Assembly (NCBI GenBank): GCA_900313875.1
Contig: OMSY01000196.1
Coordinates: forward strand, 1-15,046
DNA from: an uncultured Actinomycetes bacterium
GTDB lineage: Bacteria; Actinomycetota; Coriobacteriia; Coriobacteriales; RUG844
Reading direction: 5' to 3'
Length of the DNA stretch: 15,046 bases
Of this stretch, positions 5,535-13,393 are shown one piece after another (position 1 is the stretch's first letter; each line of letters opens with the position of its first letter). The position numbers and the translations under genes are program-made. The notes beneath the pieces were generated by a model. The model had not been told where the DNA came from. It did not search any database and was given only the letters and a program-made list of their open reading frames with translations.

Positions 5535-7796
5535 TCAGCCACCGAGGACCATGTTCTCCCCGGGCTTGCCGTCTTCGGTGATGGTCCCCGCCTGGATGAG
5601 GTTCTCCCGTTCTATCTCCTGCAGCTCGTCGATGGTGACGAAGGAGTAGCCCTGTTCCTTGAGCTCGGGGAGGGCCTGGCGCAGCGCCTCGATCGTCTGC
5701 GAGCAATCATATCCCCCGTCATGCAGAAGCACGATACGCCCGCTCTGGGCCCCGTTGAGCAGGTTCGCCACGATACTGTCGACACCTGGCTGTGCCCAGT
5801 CGTTGGAATCAGCGTTCCAATAGACCTCGCACGTCACGAGATCCTGGCACAACGCCCAAGTGCTCGCACTGAACAACCCCCCTGGGGCACGCAAGGTCGT
5901 GGTCGTGACACCGGTGGCGTTCCGGATGGCCTCCTGCGACCTCTGCAGGTTGCTCACCAGGTCGGCCTCCCTGAGGGAAATCAGGTAGGCATTGTCGTAA
6001 CCGTGCGACGCGATCTGGCTGCCCTGGTCCACGACCGCCTTGGCGACCTCGGGGTGCTGCTCGACGTTCTGCCCGAACGCGAAGAACGTCGCCTTGGCGT
6101 CGTTCTCGGAAAGCACCTTGAGTATCTGCTCGGTGTACTCCGCGCTCGGACCGCCATCGAACGTCAGCGCGATGACCTTCCTGTCCTCCGGTGGGGAGAC
6201 ATTGTACCAGCGGCAGACACGGGGCACCATGGCGACCGAGCTCGGGTCACCTGCCGTGATGCCGGAGACGGTACCGGTCGCCATGCGGTCAACCCCATCG
6301 GACCCGGACAGGATCATCATCCCCAAGGCTCCGTTGTAATGGGAGCCCGCGACGTTCCAGGTCCAGGGAACCGGGGTCTCGGTGGTGGTGTGCTCCTCGA
6401 CGATGTTGTCACCTTTCGCCTCGGTGACATGCGTGTCCTTGCGCACCTTGTCGTTGACATCACCTGCTTCGACACCGTCCACATAGACATGGTAGGGCCT
6501 GCCCTTGCCGACCTCGAGGATCGACCCATCGACGGCAACGTAATCCCCATAGCCCTCGGTGAGGTACCCGAGATCGTGCAATCCCGCATAGGTGGTACCG
6601 TGCGGGACCTCGCGCTCCGTGTTGTTGACCGTGAGCGTCACCGGCATGGTGAGCCGATACACCAGGAAGCTCACCAATCCCACGACGACGACCGCGATGG
6701 CTGCAGCAGCGATACGGAAGCGCTTGCTCCTCCGCTGCTGGAGCTGCGCCCCGGCATTCGTGCGGACATAGGAGTCACGCTTGTACTGGTCGACCGACTC
6801 CGAACCATAGCCACCAGGCTGACGGTAATCATCGCCGACATGTGCACGCTGACGACCACGGAGGGAATACTCCGAGCCGTGATAATAGCTGTCCGCACCG
6901 GGCTTGGGTCGATTGGGCCGGGTGCTCCATACCGTATAGGGGTCGATGTAGCTTGTACCCTTCCGTTCGACCTGCGCCTCTTCCTCTATCGTGGACAGCA
7001 GCGCCTCGTCGTCCATATCCGGTTCCAGCCCGGCCTCACCGCCCCCGGCCACCACGGGGGCATCGCTTGCAGCAAGCTCGGCATCCAGGGCTTCCTCAAG
7101 CTCCGGGGTGAGGCTGTGCATGTCGTGCGCAACGACTTCCTGACCGGCTGACGCGCCCTCTGCAGCATCTGCGCCATCCGATTCGCCCGCCTCATCGGGG
7201 GCAGGTTCGCCCGGGGAGACATCCTCACCCTCCCCTGCATCCTCTGCAAGCCCATCGCCTTCCTGCGATTCGGGAGAAGGACCGGTCTCCCCAGACGGAA
7301 AGCCAGCATCAGATGGTTCCCCGTCATCTGCAGACCTGGCCTCATCCACCGGCAACGTCTCGTCGCCAGCAGACATCTCGTCGACATCCCCGATCCCGGT
7401 GATGCCCGGAGCGTTCTGACCTATGATGAACGTCTCAGAGGGGATATCCCCTGAGACGCCCCCGACATCCGATGCGTCATCAGCAGCGACCGTCTGCGAC
7501 GATGACCGGCTACGGATGACCATGGTCTTCTCCGCAACAGGGCCATCCGCGTCGAACGGGGCGTCTTCCTCGGTATCTCCCATACCAGCCGGGGCGCCGA
7601 TGTCAGCAGCCGGCATATCCGGCGGGGCATCTCCGAGGCGGCCATCGGGCCCGAGCGCATCTTCGGGCACCGAACCCGCAAGCTGGTTGTCCTCGACGAC
7701 CTGCTCGGCCCCTTCCTGGGAAACGCCCCCGGCCTGCCCATCTGACCGCAGCCCGTCATCCTGCCCGAGCAACCTCTCTCGTATGAACCGGAACAT
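5535..7796 (-). CDS. Membrane-anchored polysaccharide deacetylase-like protein with degenerate metal site
   Basis: A 753-residue protein in three parts. Residues 1-350 are acidic, low-complexity and presumably cytoplasmic. A single membrane helix (about 360-381) follows an Arg/Lys-rich stop (RRSKRFR). Outside are a small beta-rich region (about 382-460, perhaps DUF348-like) and a NodB-type deacetylase domain (about 535-740). Such enzymes remove acetyl groups from peptidoglycan or other wall glycans. The catalytic motifs are altered: TFDDGP is TFDGGP (Asp547, Gly548) and HxxxH is HGYDN (His598, Asn602), so two of the three usual metal ligands are missing. RAPGG, the DSNDW block and VLLHDGG are kept. 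The start at 7796 is chosen because AGGAGG (7808-7813 on the plus strand) precedes it by 11 bases. An in-frame ATG at 7832 would overlap the upstream gene. It is the last gene of the YtxH/PRC group. Confidence 0.88.
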   Translation of the reverse strand: MFRFIRERLLGQDDGLRSDGQAGGVSQEGAEQVVEDNQLAGSVPEDALGPDGRLGDAPPDMPAADIGAPAGMGDTEEDAPFDADGPVAEKTMVIRSRSSSQTVAADDASDVGGVSGDIPSETFIIGQNAPGITGIGDVDEMSAGDETLPVDEARSADDGEPSDAGFPSGETGPSPESQEGDGLAEDAGEGEDVSPGEPAPDEAGESDGADAAEGASAGQEVVAHDMHSLTPELEEALDAELAASDAPVVAGGGEAGLEPDMDDEALLSTIEEEAQVERKGTSYIDPYTVWSTRPNRPKPGADSYYHGSEYSLRGRQRAHVGDDYRQPGGYGSESVDQYKRDSYVRTNAGAQLQQRRSKRFRIAAAAIAVVVVGLVSFLVYRLTMPVTLTVNNTEREVPHGTTYAGLHDLGYLTEGYGDYVAVDGSILEVGKGRPYHVYVDGVEAGDVNDKVRKDTHVTEAKGDNIVEEHTTTETPVPWTWNVAGSHYNGALGMMILSGSDGVDRMATGTVSGITAGDPSSVAMVPRVCRWYNVSPPEDRKVIALTFDGGPSAEYTEQILKVLSENDAKATFFAFGQNVEQHPEVAKAVVDQGSQIASHGYDNAYLISLREADLVSNLQRSQEAIRNATGVTTTTLRAPGGLFSASTWALCQDLVTCEVYWNADSNDWAQPGVDSIVANLLNGAQSGRIVLLHDGGYDCSQTIEALRQALPELKEQGYSFVTIDELQEIERENLIQAGTITEDGKPGENMVLGG

Positions 7797-7821
7797 CGTC
7801 TTACCGGCCTCCTGACGCTTG

Positions 7822-8691
7822 TCAATCGTCATCGTCCCCGCTCGCCCGTTCGAACTCCTCGCGGAACGATTCAAACATCCCCTTTGTCCTGCCCAGCTGC
7901 CTGCCCACCGCCTCCGCGGCCCTTGAACCGACCGGAGCCCGCGAAACGGGGTCCTCCTCTTCCTCGGAGGTCGAGGGTTCCCCCGCCCCGGATGCCGGTC
8001 CATTGCGCAGACCTTGTGGCCCTGCCGCACTCCTCAGGCGGCCTGAAGCATCGCCGATTATACCACCGAGGGCATAGGCTCCCCTGTCCATGGCCTGCCC
8101 CGCCTTGCCCTTCGCGGTGGAGACCTTCTGGGAGGCTTTCGCGAAGCCTCGCCCCACCGCCGCAGCCAAACCGCCACTCGCGGCAAGCCCGTTCGCCTCG
8201 GCGGCGACCACCAGGGACCCGTCCCGATACCCATGGATATAGGCGGCGGGAATCTCCGTGACGCCGTCTATGAGGGTTGCGATGCGCCCATCGCTCGGTT
8301 CCACGGACATGACCTCTCCGGTATCGCCGTCGAAGACAAGGTCCCCCACGCGTCCAAGCTCGACGCCGTCCTCGGTCACGAGCGGGAGGTCCTCCCAGAC
8401 GAAGCATCGGTCGAGCAGCACCCCGAGACGGTCCAGGGCAACAGGACCCCAGGCCTCCCGATCGGTCGCGATGAGCCTGCCGTCGACCCGTTCGAGCGAC
8501 TCAAGGGCAACGAACGCATCGGGGCGCCTGATCATGAGCAGGACATCGGGGCGCCTGACGAGGAACCCTATCACACGCATCTCATGGGGATGCAGGACCG
8601 CACGTGAGATCCTGCCCTTGTCGCGCGTGCCCCTTCTCCCACCATAGACCTTGTTTCCCTGGAGCCTTCTCGTGCTCTCGCGCATCTTCAT
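7822..8691 (-). CDS. PRC-barrel domain protein
   Basis: A 289-residue soluble protein. The N-terminus is basic (RRLQGNKVYGGRRGTR). Residues about 30-155 contain two beta-rich PRC-barrel-like repeats, the second around EDGVELGRVGDLVFDGDTG. The C-terminal half is Ala/Gly-rich and probably helical or disordered, with an acidic EEEED patch and a final DDDD. PRC barrels are small adaptor folds found in RNA processing, photosynthetic reaction centres and envelope-associated bacterial proteins; the role here is not known. The start may be 8691 or the second Met at 8685; GAGG lies 4 or 10 bases upstream respectively. Its stop lies 25 bases before the deacetylase-like start, so they are probably co-transcribed. 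A YtxH-like gene lies upstream across a palindrome. Confidence 0.82.
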   Translation of the reverse strand: MKMRESTRRLQGNKVYGGRRGTRDKGRISRAVLHPHEMRVIGFLVRRPDVLLMIRRPDAFVALESLERVDGRLIATDREAWGPVALDRLGVLLDRCFVWEDLPLVTEDGVELGRVGDLVFDGDTGEVMSVEPSDGRIATLIDGVTEIPAAYIHGYRDGSLVVAAEANGLAASGGLAAAVGRGFAKASQKVSTAKGKAGQAMDRGAYALGGIIGDASGRLRSAAGPQGLRNGPASGAGEPSTSEEEEDPVSRAPVGSRAAEAVGRQLGRTKGMFESFREEFERASGDDDD

Positions 8692-8705
8692 CCCGCCTCA
8701 AATGA

Positions 8706-8732
8706 CGCAGGTCGACATCATGTCGACCTGCG
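8706..8732. repeat. Perfect 12-bp inverted repeat (palindromic hairpin)
   Basis: CGCAGGTCGACA (8706-8717), loop TCA, TGTCGACCTGCG (8721-8732). It sits in the 66-base gap between the YtxH-like and PRC genes. Read on the minus strand it is followed by TCATTT, a poor T-run. It could be a terminator or attenuator limiting read-through from the YtxH-like gene, or a binding site for a dimeric regulator. The sequence cannot decide between these. Confidence 0.7.
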
Positions 8733-8757
8733 GGCACATCTTCGTTGGATGCCGAGT

Positions 8758-9249
8758 CTATGCGTTCTCTTCCTTCTGCGCGTTCATCCACTCCTCGGCG
8801 GGGTTCCAGTGAGCGTAGCGCCCGTCTTCCGTGTCCAAGCTGTCGAACGTGCTCGTGGCGTTGGGCGCCGTCTCGCGGAGCTGGTCGCCTGCCTCGTCGG
8901 AATTCTTCTGGATCTGGGCGGCGATGCGCGCACGCGCCTCATCGATCTTGCTGCGGAGCTCGTCACTTGAGGAGCCTGCCTGCGGCATGATGCGCGATCC
9001 GGCGCTGCCGACCTTCCCCGCGACCTCCTCATAGCGCTCCTGGACCTGCTCGGCAACCTCACCGGCACGGCTCTGAACCTTCTCGAAGCCACCCTCGTAG
9101 AGCTGCTTGCCCTGGTTCAGGTAGTCATCCGCCTTCTCGGAGAGAAGGACGCGCGTCTCCTCACCCGCGCGTGGTGCATACAGAACACCGAGGATCGCAC
9201 CGATCGCACCGCCCAGAATGACACCGCCGAATCCGAACCGCTTACCCAT
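8758..9249 (-). CDS. YtxH-like small envelope protein
   Basis: A 163-residue protein with a glycine-rich membrane helix near the N-terminus (about 6-24, GFGGVILGGAIGAILGVLYA) followed by the APRAGEETR motif. This arrangement is typical of YtxH (GvpP-related, general-stress) proteins. The rest is a charged, heptad-like helical region (about 35-130) with many Glu, Lys, Gln and Arg, probably coiled coil. Its molecular role is not established; family members are often stress-induced. The ATG at 9249 has AGAAGGGGGA a few bases upstream, a strong site. It is probably the first gene of the YtxH/PRC/deacetylase group, separated from the next gene by a perfect palindrome. Identification is by the N-terminal pattern, so the family call is good and the function unknown. 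Confidence 0.85.
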   Translation of the reverse strand: MGKRFGFGGVILGGAIGAILGVLYAPRAGEETRVLLSEKADDYLNQGKQLYEGGFEKVQSRAGEVAEQVQERYEEVAGKVGSAGSRIMPQAGSSSDELRSKIDEARARIAAQIQKNSDEAGDQLRETAPNATSTFDSLDTEDGRYAHWNPAEEWMNAQKEENA

Positions 9250-9345
9250 GATGGTCCCCCTTCTCCCTCTTCGGGAATCCTGTCGTCCCCTCGGTGGGGC
9301 ACAGGGCTGCTCTCATGACATGATGATACGTCACCTGCATCCAGA

Positions 9346-9351
9346 TATTGT
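9346..9351 (-). promoter_or_regulatory. Possible -10 box for the YtxH-like gene
   Basis: TACAAT on the minus strand lies about 100 bases upstream of the YtxH-like start. No good -35 is found at 17-18 bases; GGGCAA is the best match. Low-confidence candidate in an otherwise featureless 222-base gap (9250-9471). Confidence 0.25.
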
Positions 9352-9471
9352 ACTGATTTCAAGGGTTTCTTGCCCATAACGCATGCAAACCGTTGAACAA
9401 TGGATAGTCGCTTTCAGGAACCGGACACATCCCCGTGCCCCCGCTTCATGATGATGCGCGGTGGCCCGGAA

Positions 9472-9945
9472 TCAGAGGTCGCGGAGGTCATGCATCGCCC
9501 GGACAAAGGCGGGGACATCCGGCGCGGGCCCGATGCCCCGCATGCCCCATTCGATGAGCTCGGACGCCTGCTTCAGGGCACTGAGCGCCACGAGGTCATC
9601 GTCGAAGGAGATGGTGACGTGCATGCGGCGCACGGCGTCTTCATCTGTCCCCCTATGCCATGAGGTGTTTCCCACGTAGACGCGATCGGTCTCAGGGGAG
9701 AACCACCGTGCCTCGCAGACCATCAGCTCGATGGCGACATGCTCCAGCAGGTGGGGGAGTTCGGTGCCCACGATCTCATCCCCGAAATAACGATGTCCCG
9801 AGTTCACGCATTGCTGATGGGGCAGCTCGGGAAGCACCGAGACCATGCGCCCCGCGAGCGCGGGGGAGACATACAGCTCCTCCACCTGACAGCTCACCTC
9901 TGCCTCGAGGAAACCGTCATGCACGTCGATGGCATCTATCTGCAC
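9472..9945 (-). CDS. Free-standing protein resembling the cyanophycin synthetase N-terminal domain
   Basis: A 157-residue soluble protein. Two blocks resemble the N-terminal region of cyanophycin synthetase (CphA): LPHLLEHVAIELMV at about residues 62-76, like the GHVVEHVALELQ motif that precedes the ATP-grasp domain, and VTISFDDDLVALSALKQA at about 110-127, like the acidic strand and helix that follow. CphA polymerises Asp and Arg with its ATP-grasp and Mur-ligase domains, and neither is present here. The protein is therefore a single-domain homologue of unknown function, not an enzyme fragment with clear decay. It starts at GTG 9945 after AGGTAGGG and follows the methyltransferase-like gene by 30 bases, so the pair is probably one operon. 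The resemblance was judged by eye and needs a profile search. Confidence 0.6.
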   Translation of the reverse strand: MQIDAIDVHDGFLEAEVSCQVEELYVSPALAGRMVSVLPELPHQQCVNSGHRYFGDEIVGTELPHLLEHVAIELMVCEARWFSPETDRVYVGNTSWHRGTDEDAVRRMHVTISFDDDLVALSALKQASELIEWGMRGIGPAPDVPAFVRAMHDLRDL

Positions 9946-9975
9946 CGTGGGACCCTACCTGAATGGTCGCGCAAC

Positions 9976-11313
9976 CTAGATCGTGCGATGCCTTTTGCGT
10001 CGGGCGATGACGACGATATGCTCGTCACGGTACTGCTGCAGCTCGCTGCCCGTGTAATCACCCGAGATCTCCTGGATGTCGAATCCGGCGTTGAACAGCT
10101 CCCGGGTGATGCCCGCAGAGGAGATGAAGAGGTGCCTGCTCCGTGAGGACTGCACCGACCAGACCCCCTGCTCGTCCCTCGTGAGCACGATGGCATCATG
10201 TGAGAAGAACTCGCTACCAGCCGGATAGTCCATCACACGGAAGAAGACCTTGGTCCCCTCGACGGTATCGTAGACCTCGGGGGTGGTGGAACGGATCTTC
10301 TGCTGGATATAGTGCGTGTTGTTGAGCAGGTCGAGCACGATGACGCCACCGGGAACGAGCAAGTCGGCGAATTCCGCCAGGAGCGCACGCAGCTGCTCGA
10401 TGTCCCTGCAGGTGGAGAGGATGTCGTCAGCGCACACGATGGCATCGACCCCATTGCCCCCGACCACGTCGCTGAAGGACTCGAAGTCGAGCGTGGAGAA
10501 CCGTGCATGCCCACCTGATTCCGCTATCGAGAGATGATGCCGCTCGGCAAGCTGGCGCGACTTCTCGACCTTGGCCGGGTCCGCCTCCACGCCTATGGCG
10601 TCGAGGCCCCATTCCGCGAACATGACCGTACGCTGCCCACCGCCGGAACCCGCCTCGAGCACCGTATGGGCCGAACAGAGGCTGAACGCACGACTGAAAA
10701 GCGGGGCCATATGGGCGAGGCGGGCCTTCCAGTTGACCAGGTCGTCATATTCGGTGGCCGCGACGGGCTCCCGCTGCCGTACCGTGACATCATGCGGGGA
10801 ATACTCCCGTGGAGCCGAACGCCTCGCAGGTGCCTCGCGCTTCGTCTCCGCAGGTTGCGCCTGCGGAAGCGTCCCGATCTGCGCATAGCGCCCCCGATAG
10901 GCAGCGTTCGGGTCCACGGCGCGGAAACTGCCCGTGGAGCCATCTGCAGACCCGGCGGAATCGGAGGCACGACCACCGCCAGAGGCGGAACCGCGCCCCG
11001 ACCCAGCAGCCTCGAGCTTCGTCTCCCACAGGCTCTTGCCCTCGACATCGGGAGGCTGCTGCTCGAACATCTCGGCAGCCGCCATCCTGCGCTCGGCCTC
11101 ACGGCGTGCCACTTCCTCCTGCACCTCGTCCTTGAGCTCGCGCACGCGTGCCTCCTCAGGTGTTTCCTGAGGCTCCGCGGGCTTGGGCTTCGGGGTCGGC
11201 TCCCCTACGGAACCGACCTCCTCTTCCTCAAGCGATACCGCGTTGAGCAGGCTGTCGCTCGAGACATACCCGGTATGCTTACCGCCGAAAATCCATTTCT
11301 TCTTCTTGGGCAA
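9976..11313 (-). CDS. SAM-dependent methyltransferase-like protein with long disordered N-terminus
   Basis: A 445-residue protein. Residues 1-195 are charged and low-complexity: a KKKK start, runs of Glu, a helical Glu/Arg stretch, then Ser/Gly-rich sequence. From about 200 a class I Rossmann methyltransferase begins. Motif I is VLEAGSGGGQ (about 217-226), the acidic end of strand 2 is GVEADP, and the CADDILS strand near 285 is followed by VPGGVIVLDLLN. These bind S-adenosylmethionine; the substrate is unknown. The start is assigned to TTG 11313 because GGAG lies 7 bases upstream. A GTG at 11355 in frame has no visible site. The gene precedes the cyanophycin-synthetase-like gene by 30 bases and may act with it, though this is inference. 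Hypothetical modification targets include proteins, cofactors or peptides. Confidence 0.8.
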   Translation of the reverse strand: MPKKKKWIFGGKHTGYVSSDSLLNAVSLEEEEVGSVGEPTPKPKPAEPQETPEEARVRELKDEVQEEVARREAERRMAAAEMFEQQPPDVEGKSLWETKLEAAGSGRGSASGGGRASDSAGSADGSTGSFRAVDPNAAYRGRYAQIGTLPQAQPAETKREAPARRSAPREYSPHDVTVRQREPVAATEYDDLVNWKARLAHMAPLFSRAFSLCSAHTVLEAGSGGGQRTVMFAEWGLDAIGVEADPAKVEKSRQLAERHHLSIAESGGHARFSTLDFESFSDVVGGNGVDAIVCADDILSTCRDIEQLRALLAEFADLLVPGGVIVLDLLNNTHYIQQKIRSTTPEVYDTVEGTKVFFRVMDYPAGSEFFSHDAIVLTRDEQGVWSVQSSRSRHLFISSAGITRELFNAGFDIQEISGDYTGSELQQYRDEHIVVIARRKRHRTI

Positions 11314-11408
11314 CGAAGCACTCCAAACCAGGACGCACCTGATAGACCTGTTCACACGGAAGCAGACGGACGGCGTCCATCACCTGGACGACCACCTCCA
11401 CCGTGACC

Positions 11409-11840
11409 TTACACCCAGACGGAGCCATCTTGGGGCTCTTCGGGCACTATAACCCATAAAACCACATACAACAGCACGAACATCGAGAACGATGCCACCA
11501 TGAGCACCACGCTGATGAGGCGGACCGTCGTCACGTCGAGCCCGGAGTAGTCAGCGAGCCCAGCACAGACACCGCCCAGCATCCGTCCCGCACGCTTGCG
11601 GTACAGCTTTCGTCCGGCGGGCATGAACGCCCTCCCGTTGCTCGCAAGGACGATGAGCGCCAGACCGGCGACCAGGATGGCGATCGGCCAGACGATGCGC
11701 ATCACCCTCACCACGACCTGCGAGAACGCCGGCCACCAAGCATAGGATATCTGCCCGAGCAGACGGTACAGCCCGTAGGCGATGAGAACCGTTCCGGCGA
11801 TGGTCATGATCGTCTTCCTGGGATTGCCCTGTCCTGACAT
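11409..11840 (-). CDS. Small PspC-domain membrane protein
   Basis: A 143-residue protein with two membrane helices (about 13-30 and 48-66) and a C-terminal PspC domain (about 80-140) containing RMLGGVCAGLADYSGLD and the hydrophobic hairpin that ends in VLWVIVPE. PspC domains belong to the phage-shock and envelope-stress system and are often fused to other modules in Actinobacteria. Its ATG overlaps the stop of the larger PspC gene by one base (TGATG), with AGGGGG upstream, which indicates translational coupling. The two proteins share the PspC module in opposite positions, N-terminal in the upstream protein and C-terminal here, and may interact in the membrane. Specific function unknown. A gap of 95 bases follows before the methyltransferase-like gene. 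Confidence 0.88.
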   Translation of the reverse strand: MSGQGNPRKTIMTIAGTVLIAYGLYRLLGQISYAWWPAFSQVVVRVMRIVWPIAILVAGLALIVLASNGRAFMPAGRKLYRKRAGRMLGGVCAGLADYSGLDVTTVRLISVVLMVASFSMFVLLYVVLWVIVPEEPQDGSVWV

Positions 11841-13393
11841 CAGCGAACCCCCTGTTCCAGCTCGAGTTGGGAATCAGCCCCCTGCAGCGTGACCGACCAA
11901 CAGGGTCTACCCTTGTCGCGGGCGTCCTGATACCCTGCATTCGCCCATCCCCCGATCTCATCGTCCCAATGCAGGGCGCCCTTGTCCCGCATCGCCACCC
12001 CGTCGGCGACGTGCACGACAAGAGGAGCGTCATCGGTCAGACGGAGCATGATGGTGGAACCATCGACGTCGACCTTGACGGAACGGTCCTCTCCGCCCTT
12101 CACGCCACCGAGACAGAGCACGATATGGGAGTTCGACGCCACGACGGCCACCTTGGCGACATCGAGACGCGAAAGATCGATCTCATCGTCGCTGAAAGAG
12201 GTCACGAGCGTGACATCCTTCCATCGCATGTCCTGTGCAAGACCGGTGTAGATGGTCCCGGTATCCGCCACGGCACCGATCGACGAACCTCCATCGACCG
12301 TCACATAAGCATGTCTGTTGCCACAGGCCATGTTCAGCGCGGAGCGCTCCGCAAGGGTCTTCGTGGCGCTCAGGGTGACACCTCCCGCGCTCTCCGGGCC
12401 AAGCCTGAGGGACGCATACCCGCCGTTGTACCTGAACGAGGCCGAATCGTATCCTGCGAGAGAGAGGGACTTGGCAGCCTGACCATCCGGCACCGCCTTT
12501 GCGAGGGGTGCGGAAGAAGAGAGGTCCTGTGACTGACCGGCAAGGTCAGAAGCAGGACCGGGGGGCTGGCCGATGAGGAAGCGGCAACCTCCCGTTGCCA
12601 CCATGATGAGCAGCAGCACGATACTGACCGCATCGAACCCGGGGACATCCCGCGCAAAACCCAGAAGGCCCAATCCAGCTGCCACGAGAAGAAGCGGCCA
12701 GTATGAGGCGATGGCGTACCAGACACCCCATCCGACGACCCCGATGGAGCAGCACAGGATGATGCAGGAGACGAGGACCATCAGCAGCCCCACGAGGAAC
12801 CGCACGGCGGACCATGGGTGCGCAGGGGTGCCGACCATGAGGACGATACCAAACGCCGTGATGAACACGGGCCAGCACCCAAACCAGGAAACCTGTGGGA
12901 ACAGGCGCGAAAGCACCATGAGCGCACCTGCGAGCACGGCGATTGCGAGCAGGACGATGGTATATGCCGTGATCCGATGCGGCTTGGACACCTGGAAATC
13001 CTCTGCACTGCCATAGGTGGCGAAATACGCAGACCCGGGCATCTTTCCCGTGCCCCCCTGGGCAACGGCCCCGAGCGCACCCATATCGGAGACGAGCTGG
13101 TCCAGCCGGGCACGTGGGTCACAGGGGCGCTCCTCCGAGGGAAGCCGCTTGCGACCATCGGTCCTGATCGGCGACACATCGACGCAATCCGGACAGGAAT
13201 AGATGGACTTCGGCAGAAGAATCGCGAAAAGGAGGTACAGCGGAAGAACCGCCCCGAAGGTGATGGGCACGAGGAGGATGGCGAGTGCCCGCACAAGCGA
13301 GCGCGAGACACCGAAATAGCCCGCGATTCCCGAGCAGACCCCGAGGAACAGGGAGTCGCAATCCCTGCAAAGGTGTTTCCCCTCAGTCCTCAT
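11840..13393 (-). CDS. Large PspC-domain multi-pass membrane protein with N-terminal CxxC pairs
   Basis: A 517-residue protein. A PspC domain (about 12-63, LFLGVCSGIAGYFGVSR and hydrophobic hairpin) is bracketed by CRDC (Cys9, Cys12) and CPDC (Cys67, Cys70), which may form a zinc ribbon if both lie on the same membrane side. A linker and about five membrane helices (about 135-290) follow. The last 200 residues are beta-rich and soluble and resemble envelope-stress sensor or LiaF-like domains; this last comparison is weak. PspC-family proteins act in envelope-stress sensing. The start at 13393 (MRTEGKH) is chosen because GGAGGAG precedes it by 7 bases; it overlaps the CorC-type gene by 11 bases. 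The longer reading frame from 13447 has no such site. The gene is coupled to the small PspC gene downstream. Confidence 0.85.
   Translation of the reverse strand: MRTEGKHLCRDCDSLFLGVCSGIAGYFGVSRSLVRALAILLVPITFGAVLPLYLLFAILLPKSIYSCPDCVDVSPIRTDGRKRLPSEERPCDPRARLDQLVSDMGALGAVAQGGTGKMPGSAYFATYGSAEDFQVSKPHRITAYTIVLLAIAVLAGALMVLSRLFPQVSWFGCWPVFITAFGIVLMVGTPAHPWSAVRFLVGLLMVLVSCIILCCSIGVVGWGVWYAIASYWPLLLVAAGLGLLGFARDVPGFDAVSIVLLLIMVATGGCRFLIGQPPGPASDLAGQSQDLSSSAPLAKAVPDGQAAKSLSLAGYDSASFRYNGGYASLRLGPESAGGVTLSATKTLAERSALNMACGNRHAYVTVDGGSSIGAVADTGTIYTGLAQDMRWKDVTLVTSFSDDEIDLSRLDVAKVAVVASNSHIVLCLGGVKGGEDRSVKVDVDGSTIMLRLTDDAPLVVHVADGVAMRDKGALHWDDEIGGWANAGYQDARDKGRPCWSVTLQGADSQLELEQGVR

Noticed and set aside
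5721..7151. 476-codon open frame on the plus strand opposite the deacetylase-like gene
   Set aside because: The minus-strand gene has recognisable NodB motifs and a good ribosome binding site; the plus-strand product matches nothing and is a shadow.
10534..11406. 290-codon plus-strand open frame opposite the methyltransferase-like gene
   Set aside because: The translation is Arg/Leu/Gly-rich with no motif, while the opposite strand has clear SAM-binding motifs.
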